Below are positions 8,674 to 17,832 of a stretch of 64,000 nucleotides of DNA, in pieces. Origin of the DNA: an uncultured Marinicella sp. (lineage in GTDB: Bacteria; Pseudomonadota; Gammaproteobacteria; Xanthomonadales; Marinicellaceae); NCBI GenBank assembly GCA_947502925.1, contig CANNBS010000003.1, positions 186,001 to 250,000 on the forward strand, in the 5' to 3' direction. The translations under genes were made by a program, and so were the position numbers. Under the pieces are notes generated by a model, which made no database searches, was not told the DNA's origin, and saw nothing but the letters and a program-made list of their open reading frames with translations. Position 1 is the first letter of the stretch; every line of letters starts with the position of its first letter.

Positions 8674-8689
8674 TGTGAAAAGACTCACA
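8674..8689. promoter_or_regulatory. Perfect CRP/Vfr-type palindrome TGTGA-N6-TCACA
   Basis: Both half sites match the CRP consensus exactly, with spacer AAAGAC. On the minus strand a TAAACT hexamer (8647-8652) is placed so that the palindrome centre would lie near -41.5 of the resulting start site, the geometry of a class II activator. The next minus-strand gene is the DUF1631 gene (start 8613). The site lies 24 bases beyond the end of the DUF4139 gene. It could also be read as a weak stem, but no T tract follows on the minus strand. Confidence 0.6.
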
Positions 8690-8712
8690 GTTTTCAACAA
8701 TTGATGAAAATA

Positions 8713-10209
8713 TTAATTGTTCATATCAGGCCAATTGTATTCCACGGTGTAATTGACGGTTGTTTCACCTTCGGCCGGAACATTAACGTTAAATTCAATG
8801 CTGTTTGAGTCAATTTTGCTGTGTTTATGGCTTTCATCGGTGATGGTCCAGTTTGACCAGCGATACAGGTGTTCCCGAACGGTAACCTGTTCGGCAGACT
8901 TTTTGCCGTTAGTGAGTTTAATTTCAAAGCGTTCCTGAACCTGGTTTTTACCACGGGTGAAGTCTGTCTGGCGCCGTTCGCCGTTGACATCAAAAGAATT
9001 GCCCAGGGTCAGGGACACGGTTTGATTGTTGGCGGTGTGGCCAATTTGATCGGCGCCGATAAAGGTTAAATGACCATCAGAATCGGCCTGGTTCACACGA
9101 ATCCGACCGGCGGGCATGGCCATGCCTAAATTATTTTTTTGGGTGTTTTTGAAATGAATCTGCGCTTCGACAGGTGTTTCTTTTTTGTTGGCGTGACTTA
9201 GGTAGTTGGCATCCCGGATGGGGCTTGAATAATTAAAATGTTGATTATTGAGTGGGTCAAAAACCAGTTTTCGCTCACAATCAATGGGTTTATCCGGTGA
9301 GAAAAGGCGAATTTGCTTGGTTGAATTTTGAGGCAATGTCACCGGACGCGGTAATTTATACTGATGATATTCAAAAACACTTTCTTCCTGGAATCCCCGG
9401 TCTTGTTCCATATAGCTGACCTGTCTCATTCGTGCACCACTGACCTGGATGTTATTGGCGGTTTGATTGACTTCACCGGCAACCAGTTTTAACGCGTAAT
9501 CGTTAAAGCTTTTACCTGACTGATTAATGATGGATACCCAGGCGCTTAAGTTAAATTGGCAGTCCTGCTCCTGGTCTAATTCTAATATGTAATCCGCCCA
9601 CCAGGTCATGCCGGCGCTTTGGTAGCTGATGGCGACCAGTTGATCTTTGATGGTGTTTGAATCCAACAGCCAGACAAGCGTTGGCTTGGTCAATAAACCA
9701 CCGGGTAATTCCGGAAAGCTGATTTGTGACCAATTGCGCAAAGTTAATAAGCTGCCATCGTCTTTTTGCAGTATTAGACCACCCTGGGTACTGAGTAACT
9801 GACCTTCAACACGACTCGGTTCGCCACCTTTGTCATAACTTACAGTAATGGTTTTATCGATGTATTTTTGTAAAAGACTGTCACTGCCGACCAGGTCGTA
9901 TTGATAGTTCTGATCCAGTATGACTGCTGCACCTGGATTGTCAGGCGTGCTAAAAGATACCGTGGTGGGGTCAATATGTGCGGTCACATCATCATAAATC
10001 AACTCAAAACGGCCTTTTTCAAAGGCCATGGTTTTATGTTGCTTAATCATGGCAAAGCCGGGGATTTGCTGCGCCTGAATGTGTTGGTTTTGGTTGATGT
10101 TATAGCCCACTGTTGATGAGTATATAGCCAAACTATCTTTTTCTGCCGACAGAGTGACTGTCGAAATCAGGCCTAAAATGGCCGTTGCTAAAACCTGAAT
10201 AATACGCAT
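8713..10209 (-). CDS. DUF4139 domain-containing exported protein
   Basis: 498 residues beginning with a signal peptide (hydrophobic to about residue 20, probable cleavage after LSA), so probably periplasmic or surface-bound. The body matches the DUF4139 family: an N-terminal beta-rich part with VTAHIDPTTVSF, then the region around MTWWADYILEL (the family's W.A.Y.L pattern) and a C-terminal beta sandwich with VREHLYRWSNWTI and the closing ETTVNYTVEYNW. The function of the family is unknown. The gene starts 17 bases after the DUF4426 gene ends, and both encode small-domain exported proteins, so they probably form one transcript and may act together (inference). Confidence 0.85.
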   Translation of the reverse strand: MRIIQVLATAILGLISTVTLSAEKDSLAIYSSTVGYNINQNQHIQAQQIPGFAMIKQHKTMAFEKGRFELIYDDVTAHIDPTTVSFSTPDNPGAAVILDQNYQYDLVGSDSLLQKYIDKTITVSYDKGGEPSRVEGQLLSTQGGLILQKDDGSLLTLRNWSQISFPELPGGLLTKPTLVWLLDSNTIKDQLVAISYQSAGMTWWADYILELDQEQDCQFNLSAWVSIINQSGKSFNDYALKLVAGEVNQTANNIQVSGARMRQVSYMEQDRGFQEESVFEYHQYKLPRPVTLPQNSTKQIRLFSPDKPIDCERKLVFDPLNNQHFNYSSPIRDANYLSHANKKETPVEAQIHFKNTQKNNLGMAMPAGRIRVNQADSDGHLTFIGADQIGHTANNQTVSLTLGNSFDVNGERRQTDFTRGKNQVQERFEIKLTNGKKSAEQVTVREHLYRWSNWTITDESHKHSKIDSNSIEFNVNVPAEGETTVNYTVEYNWPDMNN

Positions 10210-10225
10210 CGAATTGTCCGGTTAT

Positions 10226-10678
10226 TTAATCAGTAAAAAATTCGCGGGTGAATTTGACCAGGAAAACCGTGTCAGAACCTTTGGGTTTAGCTTCAATGCT
10301 AAAGTTGACATTTTCCTCGTTATTAAGTGCAAAAGTACCCAGGTAATAGATGGCGTCATCTTGTTCTTTGATTTTAGTGAGCTTAATGTCTTTACTTTGA
10401 TGGACTAAGTTTTTCGCTTCAATGGTGATGTTTGCTTCCACTGCTTTGGGCTCGTCACCACTTTTATCCATCACTGAAATACTTAAAACGCCGCGATTTT
10501 TTGAACGGGTAATTTGATAAGTGTTGGCAATCTCTTTGGATAAAAAAGTTGATGGAAATGTATTGTAATGTAATTCGTAATTATCTTGGATCACCACCTG
10601 TTCAGCGTGTAGTGTACTGCCGCAAGTCACTAAAACAGCGATTAAAATTGTGCGGTTTAGTAATTTTTTGATTGTCAT
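10226..10678 (-). CDS. DUF4426 domain-containing exported protein
   Basis: 150-residue exported protein. The start at 10678 is chosen for GGAG 7 bases upstream; 10681 is an equally possible ATG. A signal peptide (about 1-25, ending LHA) precedes a domain with the DUF4426 landmarks: NYELHYNTFPSTFL, the ITRSKNRGVLSISV strand, DAIYYLGTF, and the final LVKFTREFFTD. The function is unknown in all organisms. In pseudomonads a DUF4426 gene sits near metW and proC, but here it precedes a DUF4139 gene instead. No close promoter elements were recognised; the 100-base spacer to the sucD terminator must contain them. Confidence 0.85.
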   Translation of the reverse strand: MTIKKLLNRTILIAVLVTCGSTLHAEQVVIQDNYELHYNTFPSTFLSKEIANTYQITRSKNRGVLSISVMDKSGDEPKAVEANITIEAKNLVHQSKDIKLTKIKEQDDAIYYLGTFALNNEENVNFSIEAKPKGSDTVFLVKFTREFFTD

Positions 10679-10781
10679 CATTATTCTCCGATAAATTTGT
10701 GGAATACCCAATTATCTTATCATGGAAAATGTTAAAACTTCACTAAATCAAAGCCTTATATAATTTTTAACCAGCCCATAA

Positions 10782-10813
10782 AAAAACCCACGGTTCAATG
10801 CCGTGGGTTTTTA
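10782..10813 (-). terminator. Terminator of the sucCD operon, possibly bidirectional
   Basis: A 12-bp perfect stem (10782-10793 with 10801-10812) has a 7-base loop, flanked by A tracts on the left and T tracts on the right, so it can end transcription from either side. It lies 17 bases after the sucD stop on the minus strand. Confidence 0.9.
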
Positions 10814-10829
10814 TTGGGTCAGCTGACGC

Positions 10830-11702
10830 CTATGACAAAAGGTCTTTTATGGTTTCACCCAGGAAAGTCGGTGATTTAACGGTGGTCACACCGGCTGCTT
10901 CCAGTGCTTCATATTTAGCCTGTGCGGTACCTTTACCACCGGCAACGATGGCGCCGGCATGGCCCATGCGCTTACCTTCAGGTGCCGTGACACCGGCAAT
11001 ATAAGAAACAACGGGTTTAGTGACGTGGTCTTTGATGAAATCAGCCGCTTCTTCTTCCGCGGAACCACCAATTTCACCAACCATAATAATACCGTCGGTT
11101 TGATCGTCTTCCTGGAATAGTTTTAAACAATCGATAAAGTTGGTGCCCTGAATGGGATCGCCACCAATACCGATACAGGTTGATTGACCTAAACCGGCTT
11201 GGGTGGTTTGATGCACAGCCTCATAGGTTAAGGTGCCTGAGCGCGACACAATGCCAATGCGGCCGGGCTTGTGAATGGCGCCCGGCATAATGCCGATTTT
11301 ACATTCACCCGGTGTAATCACACCCGGGCAGTTAGGTCCAATCATATAAACATCAGGATTCTGATCAAGCACCGCCCGAACGCGCATCATATCGAGCACC
11401 GGAATGCCTTCAGTGATGGTGACAATTAGCTTAATACCGGCATCAACAGCCTCTAAAATGGCATCAGCAGCAAATGGTGGCGGAACAAAAATAACAGAGG
11501 CATTGGCGCCGGTTTCATTAACACCGTCTGCCACTGTGTTAAAGACCGGACGGTCCAAATGTTGACTGCCGCCTTTGCCCGGCGTCACACCGCCGACTAA
11601 ATTGGTGCCGTATTCAATGGCTTGTTCACTGTGGAATGTGCCCTGTGAACCGGTGAATCCCTGGACGATTAATTTAGTGTCTTTATTAACTAATACACTC
11701 AT
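10830..11702 (-). CDS. sucD: Succinyl-CoA ligase subunit alpha
   Basis: Alpha subunit of the TCA-cycle enzyme that converts succinyl-CoA to succinate with formation of a nucleoside triphosphate. Residues 1-35 contain the CoA-binding Rossmann start ([12 protein letters not shown]). The phosphorylated histidine lies in [14 protein letters not shown] near residue 245. Length 290 is standard. The gene begins 2 bases after the sucC stop and is translated from the same transcript. As in Xanthomonas and relatives, sucCD lies beside pil genes rather than with sucAB. Confidence 0.97.
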   Translation of the reverse strand: MSVLVNKDTKLIVQGFTGSQGTFHSEQAIEYGTNLVGGVTPGKGGSQHLDRPVFNTVADGVNETGANASVIFVPPPFAADAILEAVDAGIKLIVTITEGIPVLDMMRVRAVLDQNPDVYMIGPNCPGVITPGECKIGIMPGAIHKPGRIGIVSRSGTLTYEAVHQTTQAGLGQSTCIGIGGDPIQGTNFIDCLKLFQEDDQTDGIIMVGEIGGSAEEEAADFIKDHVTKPVVSYIAGVTAPEGKRMGHAGAIVAGGKGTAQAKYEALEAAGVTTVKSPTFLGETIKDLLS

Positions 11703-11704
11703 GC

Positions 11705-12868
11705 TTATGCTCCTACCGCTTCAACAGCCTTGTTGGCTGCGTCGTCTAAATCACTGGCGGCAATGACGGCCAGTCCGCTGTCTTCTAACAGTTGTTTGCC
11801 GGCATCGACGTTGGTGCCCTCTAAGCGCACCACAATGGGCACCTCAACACCAACTTCTTTTATGGCTGTGATGATGCCGTCAGCAATCAGGTCACAACGC
11901 ACAATGCCGCCAAAAATATTCACTAAAATAGATTTCACATTGGGGTCTGATAAAATGATTTTAAAAGCTATCGCCACCCGCTCTGCGGTGGCGCCGCCAC
12001 CGACATCTAAAAAGTTAGCCGGTTCGCCACCTTTCAGTTTAATTACATCCATGGTGGCCATGGCCAGGCCGGCACCATTCACCATACAGGCGATGTCGCC
12101 GTCTAATTTAATGTAATTGAGTTCATGTTCATGGGCCTTGGCTTCAGCCGGATCTTCCTGGCTTTTATCGCGCAATTTGGCCAGTTCTTTTTGGCGGTAT
12201 TCGGCGTTATCATCAGAATTGATTTTGGCATCCAGAGCCACCACATTTTGATTGTCATCAATAATTAGTGGATTAATTTCTATCAGCGACAAATCCAGAT
12301 CATGGAACATTTTGTGCATTTGCATCATAATGTGGGTCAGCTGAAATACCTGCTTTTTGCTTAATCCCATTGAAAAGCCGATGTTGCGACAGGCATAGGG
12401 CCATAAGGTTTCGGTGTTATCCACATGTAACTTATGGATTTTTTCGGGATTGGTTTTAGCCACCTCTTCAATTTCCACACCGCCTTCAGCCGACGCCACA
12501 AAGGACAGGCATTTGTTAGCGCGGTCAACCAGTAAACTTAAATACAGTTCATTTTCAATGTTAGCCGCTTCGGTGATGAGAACCTCATTCACCGGTAAAG
12601 CCATGCCACCGGTTTGGTAGGTTTTAATCTCCATGCCGAGCATGTCGCTGGCATATTGTTTCACTTTGTCTAAGCTGTCTGCGAATTTAACACCGCCTGC
12701 TTTACCGCGGCCACCGGCGTGAACTTGTGCTTTTACCATCCACTGGGTGGCGTCCATCGCTTTGGCCACAGACACGGCTTCTTCGGCAGTTTTAACGGCA
12801 GTGCCTTTGGGCACCGGAATGTCATATTGGGCAAATAAATCTTTTGCCTGATACTCGTGGAAATTCAT
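11705..12868 (-). CDS. sucC: ADP-forming succinyl-CoA ligase subunit beta
   Basis: Beta subunit carrying the nucleotide site of succinyl-CoA synthetase. It has an ATP-grasp fold beginning [15 protein letters not shown], with the lysine-rich [16 protein letters not shown] segment and the C-terminal CoA-ligase domain ([31 protein letters not shown]). 387 residues is normal. It is the first gene of the sucCD operon. The spacer before it has GGA 10 bases upstream of the ATG as a modest ribosome site. On the minus strand a TAAAAT hexamer followed by a C-rich stretch, about 40-50 bases upstream, could be the -10 box. Confidence 0.97.
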   Translation of the reverse strand: MNFHEYQAKDLFAQYDIPVPKGTAVKTAEEAVSVAKAMDATQWMVKAQVHAGGRGKAGGVKFADSLDKVKQYASDMLGMEIKTYQTGGMALPVNEVLITEAANIENELYLSLLVDRANKCLSFVASAEGGVEIEEVAKTNPEKIHKLHVDNTETLWPYACRNIGFSMGLSKKQVFQLTHIMMQMHKMFHDLDLSLIEINPLIIDDNQNVVALDAKINSDDNAEYRQKELAKLRDKSQEDPAEAKAHEHELNYIKLDGDIACMVNGAGLAMATMDVIKLKGGEPANFLDVGGGATAERVAIAFKIILSDPNVKSILVNIFGGIVRCDLIADGIITAIKEVGVEVPIVVRLEGTNVDAGKQLLEDSGLAVIAASDLDDAANKAVEAVGA

Positions 12869-13087
12869 AAGTTTTTATCCTGCATTTATAATTGGAATTG
12901 GCCGGGTATTTTAACGGAAATGCAATGACTTTTGGGGCTTAACCCGAATATTTCATGTTACCAGTTATGAAATAACCATTTCATTCTTCATTTTTGATCT
13001 TTATATGAATTATTCGGCACAAATTAAAGGTTCCCAGGTGCAAAATGCATGATTTATTGGGCGTGGTAATGGATTAATGGTGTTTTA

Positions 13088-13103
13088 TGTGAAAGCGTTC
13101 TCA
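13088..13103. promoter_or_regulatory. CRP/Vfr-like site upstream of pilB
   Basis: TGTGA-N6-TCTCA differs from the palindromic CRP consensus at one of ten positions, and the flanks (AT before, TT after) also agree. It lies about 145 bases before the pilB start and points equally toward sucC. Regulation of pilus genes by the CRP homologue Vfr is known in Pseudomonas. Confidence 0.4.
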
Positions 13104-13181
13104 TTGTGGTCAATTGATTGGCTTTAAACTGGCGGCTATTTCGCAGTCAGACTATTTTCTTTAAAACATGGCGCTAAATAG

Positions 13182-13211
13182 TTGTCATTGATTGATAATT
13201 TCAGGTAAAGT
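13182..13211 (+). promoter_or_regulatory. Possible sigma-70 promoter of pilB
   Basis: TTGTCA (13182-13187) and TAAAGT (13206-13211) are separated by 18 bases, 38 bases before the pilB start codon. The match is moderate (five and four of six bases). Confidence 0.4.
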
Positions 13212-13248
13212 ATTAAGCCTATGAACTTTAAACAGCCTTCGGGGAACG

Positions 13249-14961
13249 ATGAATACTGCCACTTCTAAAACCATGGTCAGCGGTGCTTTACGGCGTTTAG
13301 TGCAAGCCGAGGTGATGACAATGGAAGAAGCCGCGGAAGCCAATGACGCGGCTAAAAAGAAAAAAATACCTTTATTTACTTATTTGGTGGACAACCAGTT
13401 AGTCAAAGCCGAACAATTGGCTGATGCGGCTTCCAATGAATATGGTGTGCCTTATTTGGATATTACGACCTTCGATCTGTCAGAGGCGCCCAAAGGCATT
13501 ATTTCTGAGAATTTAATAGAAAAACATCAGGTTATACCGCTTTTCTTACGGGGCAAACGGATTTTTATCGGTTTAGCCGATCCCACCAATTCGCGCGCTC
13601 AGGACGAGGTGCGGTTCCACACCAACTTAACGGTTGAACCAATATTGGTGCGGCAGGATTTATTGGCATCCAGTATTGATGAATTGATGAAAGATTCGTC
13701 ATCAATGATGGATGAATTTGATGAAGAAGGCCTGGACAATTTGGAGTTTGAAGATAAGCCTGACGATGATGACGATGACGAAGATGTCAGTGATCGCTCA
13801 GATTCTCCGGCAGTTAAACTCATTAATAAAGTTTTGTTGGACGCCATTAAGCGAGGTGCTTCTGATATTCACTTTGAACCTTATGAAAAGAATTATCGGG
13901 TGCGTTATCGCATTGATGGCATGTTAACCACCATGATTAAACCGCCGAAGAGTATTTCCAATCAGGTGGCTTCACGGTTAAAAGTATTGGCTCATCTGGA
14001 TATCGCTGAAAAACGCGTACCACAGGACGGTCGTGTAAAACTAAATTTAGGCAAAGGCAAATCCATCGACTTTCGTTTAAGTACTTGCCCCACCTTGTTT
14101 GGTGAAAAAGTGGTAATGCGTGTTTTAGATGCCTCAGCGGCTCAAATGGGTATTGATAAGCTGGGTTATGAAGAAGATCAGAAAAAATTATTTAAAGATG
14201 CCATTGTAAAACCCTATGGCATGGTGCTGGTCACCGGTCCGACCGGTAGTGGTAAAACCGTGTCCTTATATACCGCTTTAAATATTCTGAATACCGATGG
14301 CCGAAATATTTCAACGGCTGAAGATCCGGTTGAGATTCGAGTCAACGGCATTAATCAGGTACAACAAAATGCCAAAAAAGGCATGACATTTTCAGCGGCA
14401 TTAAGGTCATTTTTGCGCCAGGATCCTGATGTTATTATGGTGGGTGAGATTCGTGATTTGGAAACAGCGGAAATTGCCATTAAGGCGGCTCAAACCGGTC
14501 ATATGGTGCTGTCCACCTTACATACCAACAGTGCACCTGACACCATTGCACGATTGGCTAATATGGGGGTGGCGCCATTCAATATTGTGTCGGCGGTGTC
14601 GTTGGTCATTGCACAAAGACTGGCCAGACGGCTTTGTGAAAATTGCAAAAAGCCCACAGAATTGCCGCATGAAACTTTATTAAATGCGGGATTTAGCGAA
14701 GATGATTTAAAAGACGCAAATATATTTGATCCGGTGGGTTGTCCTAAATGCAATGAGGGCTACAAAGGGCGGGTGGGTATTTATGAAGTGATGCCCATGA
14801 CTGAAAACATCAAGAAAATTATTTTAGCCGGCGGGAATTCTATGGACATCGCCGAACAAGCGGGCAAGGACGGTGTTGCAAACTTAAGACAATCAGCCTT
14901 AGTGAAAGTTAAAAACGGTATCACCGATTTGGTTGAAGCCAATCGAGTAACAGTGGATTAA
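13249..14961 (+). CDS. pilB: Type IV-A pilus assembly ATPase PilB
   Basis: Cytoplasmic hexameric ATPase that powers pilus extension. The N-terminal MshEN/GspE-N type domain covers about 1-160, the region that binds c-di-GMP in some homologues. An acidic linker (DDDDDDEDVSD) follows at about 175-185. The motor domain has Walker A GPTGSGKT from residue 330, the Walker B region PDVIMVGEIRD and the HTNSAPDT histidine box. Zinc cysteines are C463/C466 and C498/C501. Length 570 is typical. GGGGA lies 5 bases before the start. pilC follows 4 bases later with no pilA between them. Confidence 0.97.
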   Translation: MNTATSKTMVSGALRRLVQAEVMTMEEAAEANDAAKKKKIPLFTYLVDNQLVKAEQLADAASNEYGVPYLDITTFDLSEAPKGIISENLIEKHQVIPLFLRGKRIFIGLADPTNSRAQDEVRFHTNLTVEPILVRQDLLASSIDELMKDSSSMMDEFDEEGLDNLEFEDKPDDDDDDEDVSDRSDSPAVKLINKVLLDAIKRGASDIHFEPYEKNYRVRYRIDGMLTTMIKPPKSISNQVASRLKVLAHLDIAEKRVPQDGRVKLNLGKGKSIDFRLSTCPTLFGEKVVMRVLDASAAQMGIDKLGYEEDQKKLFKDAIVKPYGMVLVTGPTGSGKTVSLYTALNILNTDGRNISTAEDPVEIRVNGINQVQQNAKKGMTFSAALRSFLRQDPDVIMVGEIRDLETAEIAIKAAQTGHMVLSTLHTNSAPDTIARLANMGVAPFNIVSAVSLVIAQRLARRLCENCKKPTELPHETLLNAGFSEDDLKDANIFDPVGCPKCNEGYKGRVGIYEVMPMTENIKKIILAGGNSMDIAEQAGKDGVANLRQSALVKVKNGITDLVEANRVTVD

Positions 14962-14965
14962 GAAC

Positions 14966-16189
14966 ATGGCAAAAGCAAAAAAATTAGATGAATTACAAAC
15001 CTTTGAATGGAAAGGTGTTAATAAAACCGGTAAAACGCTCAAAGGTGAACAAAAGGCGAAATCAAGTACGCTGGCTAAAAATGAATTACGGCGACAGGGC
15101 ATTCAAGTTAAAAAGATTTATAAAAAACGTAAATCTTTATTTAGTAGTGGTAAGTCAATTAAGGCGCAAGATATTGCCTTATTTTCACGCCAATTAGCGA
15201 CCATGATGGAATCCGGTGTGCCGATGGTACAGGCCTTTGAAATTATTGAAGGAGGGCAGTCCAATCCTCGCATGGCTAAACTGGTTGGTGAGGTTAAAAC
15301 TGAAATACAATCCGGTTCTTCTTTGTCTGAATCATTGGGTAAGCACCCTGTTTATTTTGATGAGTTGTACTGCAATCTGGTGGCGGCAGGTGAAAAAGCG
15401 GGTGTTTTGGATGAACTGCTGGACACCATTGCCACCTATAAAGAGCGCACCGAAGAAATTAAAGGCAAAATTAAAAAAGCCATGTTTTATCCGGCGGCAG
15501 TATTATTCGTTGCCATTGGTGTGACCATTTTGTTACTGGTTAAAGTGGTGCCACAATTTCAGGATATGTTCACCAGTTTTGGTGCCGACTTGCCCGGTTT
15601 GACCTTAATGGTGGTGGGCGCTTCTCATTATATGCAGGATAACTGGTGGAAATTTCTATTGGTTTTTGGTGGTCTTATTTTTGGCTTTATTTATTTAAAG
15701 AAACGCTCATTAAAATTTGCCCATGCCTTAGATCGGTTGGCTTTAAAAATCCCAATTGTCGGTGGTATTTTATATGATGCCGCTGTGGCACGTTTTTCCA
15801 GAACCCTGTCCACCACGTTTGCCGCCGGTGTGCCATTGGTTGAGGGTTTGCAAACTGTCTCCGGTGCAGTCGGTAATGTGGTGTTTAGAGATGCGGTATT
15901 AGAAATTAAGGAGGATGTCTCCACCGGTCACCAGTTACAATTGGCCATGAGTCAGACCAATGTGTTTCCGCATATGGTGATTCAAATGGCGTCCATTGGT
16001 GAGGAATCGGGTAATTTGGATCAGATGCTGGCCAAGGTGGCGGATTATTATGAGCAGGAAGTCTCGAATGCTGTTGACGCGCTGAGTAGTTTGTTAGAAC
16101 CCATCATTATGGTGTTGGTGGGTGGTCTGGTTGGTGTTATGGTGGTGGCCATGTATTTGCCCATCTTTAAAATGGCATCGGTCTTTTAA
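14966..16189 (+). CDS. pilC: Type IV pilus inner-membrane platform protein PilC
   Basis: Polytopic inner-membrane protein on which PilB acts. It has two cytoplasmic GspF/PilC domains (about 70-195 and 275-395), each with the FSRQLATMMESGVP or FSRTLSTTFAAGVP signature. Three hydrophobic segments lie at about 170-195, 215-240 and 375-400. The basic N-terminal extension (about 1-65) is usual for PilC rather than GspF. The last base overlaps the first base of pilD, showing tight coupling. Confidence 0.96.
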   Translation: MAKAKKLDELQTFEWKGVNKTGKTLKGEQKAKSSTLAKNELRRQGIQVKKIYKKRKSLFSSGKSIKAQDIALFSRQLATMMESGVPMVQAFEIIEGGQSNPRMAKLVGEVKTEIQSGSSLSESLGKHPVYFDELYCNLVAAGEKAGVLDELLDTIATYKERTEEIKGKIKKAMFYPAAVLFVAIGVTILLLVKVVPQFQDMFTSFGADLPGLTLMVVGASHYMQDNWWKFLLVFGGLIFGFIYLKKRSLKFAHALDRLALKIPIVGGILYDAAVARFSRTLSTTFAAGVPLVEGLQTVSGAVGNVVFRDAVLEIKEDVSTGHQLQLAMSQTNVFPHMVIQMASIGEESGNLDQMLAKVADYYEQEVSNAVDALSSLLEPIIMVLVGGLVGVMVVAMYLPIFKMASVF

Positions 16190-17043
16190 TGTTTTCAAAT
16201 ACCGTTCAGGCACTTGCCGAACACCCAATATTATTTGTCGCCGTTGCAGTGGTGCTTGGTTTGGTGGTTGGCAGTTTTTTAAATGTGGTGATTTATCGCT
16301 TGCCACCCATTTTACATTATGGCTGGCAAAAAGATTGCGCTGAGTTGAATGATCAGCCTTTTAAACAAAAGCCCCCGCCGAGCATTGCTTTTGACCGTTC
16401 TTATTGTCCGCATTGTAAAAACAAATTATCAGCCTGGCAAAATATCCCGGTTTTCAGCTATTTATTTTTACGCGGCAAATGTAGCGCTTGCCGTAAACCG
16501 ATTGCCATTCGTTATCCATTGGTTGAAACACTGACCGGTTTGCTAACCGGATTTCTGGCTTATCATTTTGGATGGGGATTACCCTTTGTGGCGGCTTGTG
16601 TGCTGCTGTTCTTTCTACTTGTTATTACTTTTATAGACCTGGATACTTTTTTAATCCCGGATCAACTGAGTTTAAGTTTATTATGGATTGGTTTATTTTT
16701 TAGTTTATTCGAGGTCTTTGTCACACCTCAACAAGCCATTATCGGCGCATTAGTGGGTTATCTAAGTTTATGGTTACTATTTCATGTCTTTAAACTATTA
16801 ACGGGCAAAGAAGGCATGGGTTATGGTGATTTTAAATTATTGGCCGCGGCCGGTGCCTGGCTGGGATTTGAGATGCTGATTATCGTGCTGATACTGGCCT
16901 CAGTCAGTGGATTAGTCATTGCTTTACTGCAACGGATCGCTCAACAGGGCGAAGCCAAAATACCCTTTGGTCCCTATCTGTCTATTGGTATCTTTTTAAG
17001 TTTGTTATTTGGTGACACCTTGCTGAACTGGTATTTACCTTAA
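16189..17043 (+). CDS. pilD: Prepilin leader peptidase/N-methyltransferase PilD
   Basis: Inner-membrane aspartyl protease that cleaves prepilin leaders and methylates the new N-terminus. The N-terminal cytoplasmic loop carries the two Cys pairs C73/C76 (CPHC) and C98/C101 (CSAC). Catalytic aspartates are D150 in IDLDTFLIPD and D214 in GYGDFK. Several transmembrane helices follow. 284 residues is near the usual 287-290. Overlaps pilC by one base and coaE by one base, so all three are translated from one message. Confidence 0.96.
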   Translation: MFSNTVQALAEHPILFVAVAVVLGLVVGSFLNVVIYRLPPILHYGWQKDCAELNDQPFKQKPPPSIAFDRSYCPHCKNKLSAWQNIPVFSYLFLRGKCSACRKPIAIRYPLVETLTGLLTGFLAYHFGWGLPFVAACVLLFFLLVITFIDLDTFLIPDQLSLSLLWIGLFFSLFEVFVTPQQAIIGALVGYLSLWLLFHVFKLLTGKEGMGYGDFKLLAAAGAWLGFEMLIIVLILASVSGLVIALLQRIAQQGEAKIPFGPYLSIGIFLSLLFGDTLLNWYLP

Positions 17044-17645
17044 TGTCGAAATTGGTGGTGGTGTTAACCGGAGGTGTTGCATCGGGAAAAACTCAGGTAT
17101 CTAATCGTATGGCCGAATTAGGTTGTGCTGTTATTGACGCCGATCAAGTGGCACGAGATGTGGTGGTAAAAGGCACCGCCGGCTGGCAGGCTGTTTATGA
17201 GCGATTTGGAGATACAGTCTTGCATGAAAATGGTGAGCTTAACCGCCGAGCACTGAGAAAAGTCGTTTTTAATGATGCCGATGCACTGGCTGACCTCAAT
17301 GCCATCACCCATCCGCGTATAACAAAAATGATTAAGTCTGACATTGAGCAATGCGATAATAATCTGGTGGTCGTGGTGGTACCTTTATTAACCGAAGACA
17401 ACCGACACGAATACTTTGATCGGGTGTTGGTGGTGGATGTTTGCGAGCAAACCCAACGCCAACGTTTACAAAAGCGAGATCAGATAAGTAAAGAATTGTC
17501 GGAAAAAATGTTGGCATCACAAATCAACCGACATCAAAGACTAATAATAGCTGACGATGTTATAAGCAATCAGGGTACGCTACAAGCACTCAACAAATCC
17601 GTGGAATTAATGCATGGTTTCTATATGAATTTGATCTCAAGATAA
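17043..17645 (+). CDS. coaE: Dephospho-CoA kinase
   Basis: Last enzyme of coenzyme A synthesis; it phosphorylates the 3'-hydroxyl of dephospho-CoA. Visible motifs are the P-loop GGVASGKT, DADQVARDVV and the lid region RDQISKELSEKMLASQ. 200 residues is standard. It is the terminal gene of pilB-pilC-pilD-coaE, a linkage widespread in gammaproteobacteria, overlapping pilD by one base. No terminator is seen before the tRNA that follows. Confidence 0.95.
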   Translation: MSKLVVVLTGGVASGKTQVSNRMAELGCAVIDADQVARDVVVKGTAGWQAVYERFGDTVLHENGELNRRALRKVVFNDADALADLNAITHPRITKMIKSDIEQCDNNLVVVVVPLLTEDNRHEYFDRVLVVDVCEQTQRQRLQKRDQISKELSEKMLASQINRHQRLIIADDVISNQGTLQALNKSVELMHGFYMNLISR

Positions 17646-17709
17646 GATTTCTGTCTAAGTCTGGGTAAGATAATTCATATTATGTTTTTATCGTTATCAT
17701 GGTTTCGGT

Positions 17710-17715
17710 TATAAT
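17710..17715 (+). promoter_or_regulatory. -10 box of the CAT-anticodon tRNA promoter
   Basis: TATAAT is followed by GCCC, the same discriminator as the tRNA-Asn promoter, 15 bases before the tRNA. No good -35 hexamer is seen. Confidence 0.55.
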
Positions 17716-17729
17716 GCCCAATCTTCTCA

Positions 17730-17806
17730 GGGCCCGTAGCTCAGTTGGTTAGAGCAGTGGACTCATAATCCATTGGTCGTAGGTTCAAATCCTACCGGGC
17801 CCACCA
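17730..17806 (+). tRNA. tRNA with anticodon CAT, probably tRNA-Ile2 (elongator Met not excluded)
   Basis: 77-base cloverleaf with acceptor GGGCCCG/CGGGCCC, anticodon loop CTCATAA, T-loop GGTTCAA, discriminator A and encoded CCA. It is not initiator tRNA because the first acceptor pair is formed. The C4-G69 and C5-G68 pairs agree with the E. coli Ile2 tRNA, whose C34 is changed to lysidine by TilS, whereas elongator tRNA-Met of E. coli differs there. The identity call is an inference; the tRNA itself is certain. Confidence 0.93.
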
Positions 17807-17832
17807 TTCGTTGTAATAAATTTAAAAATCAG

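Larger units (their letters stand above)
12869..13248. other. 380-bp spacer between sucC and pilB
   Basis: No open reading frame of a recognisable family is present. The spacer holds the promoters of the divergent sucCD and pilB units, a CRP/Vfr-like near-palindrome at 13088-13103 and a possible sigma-70 promoter for pilB. In Xanthomonas-type genomes pilRS lie between sucCD and pilB; nothing resembling their remains is readable here. I found no sigma-54 element with correct spacing. Confidence 0.7.

Noticed and set aside
13160-13190. TGGCGC...TTGT resembling a sigma-54 promoter before pilB
   Set aside because: The gap between the two elements is two bases too long for the -24/-12 spacing, and the second element lacks the GC.
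13221-13268. 15-codon open frame overlapping the pilB start
   Set aside because: pilB has its own good GGGGA site and the small frame has none, so it is probably chance.
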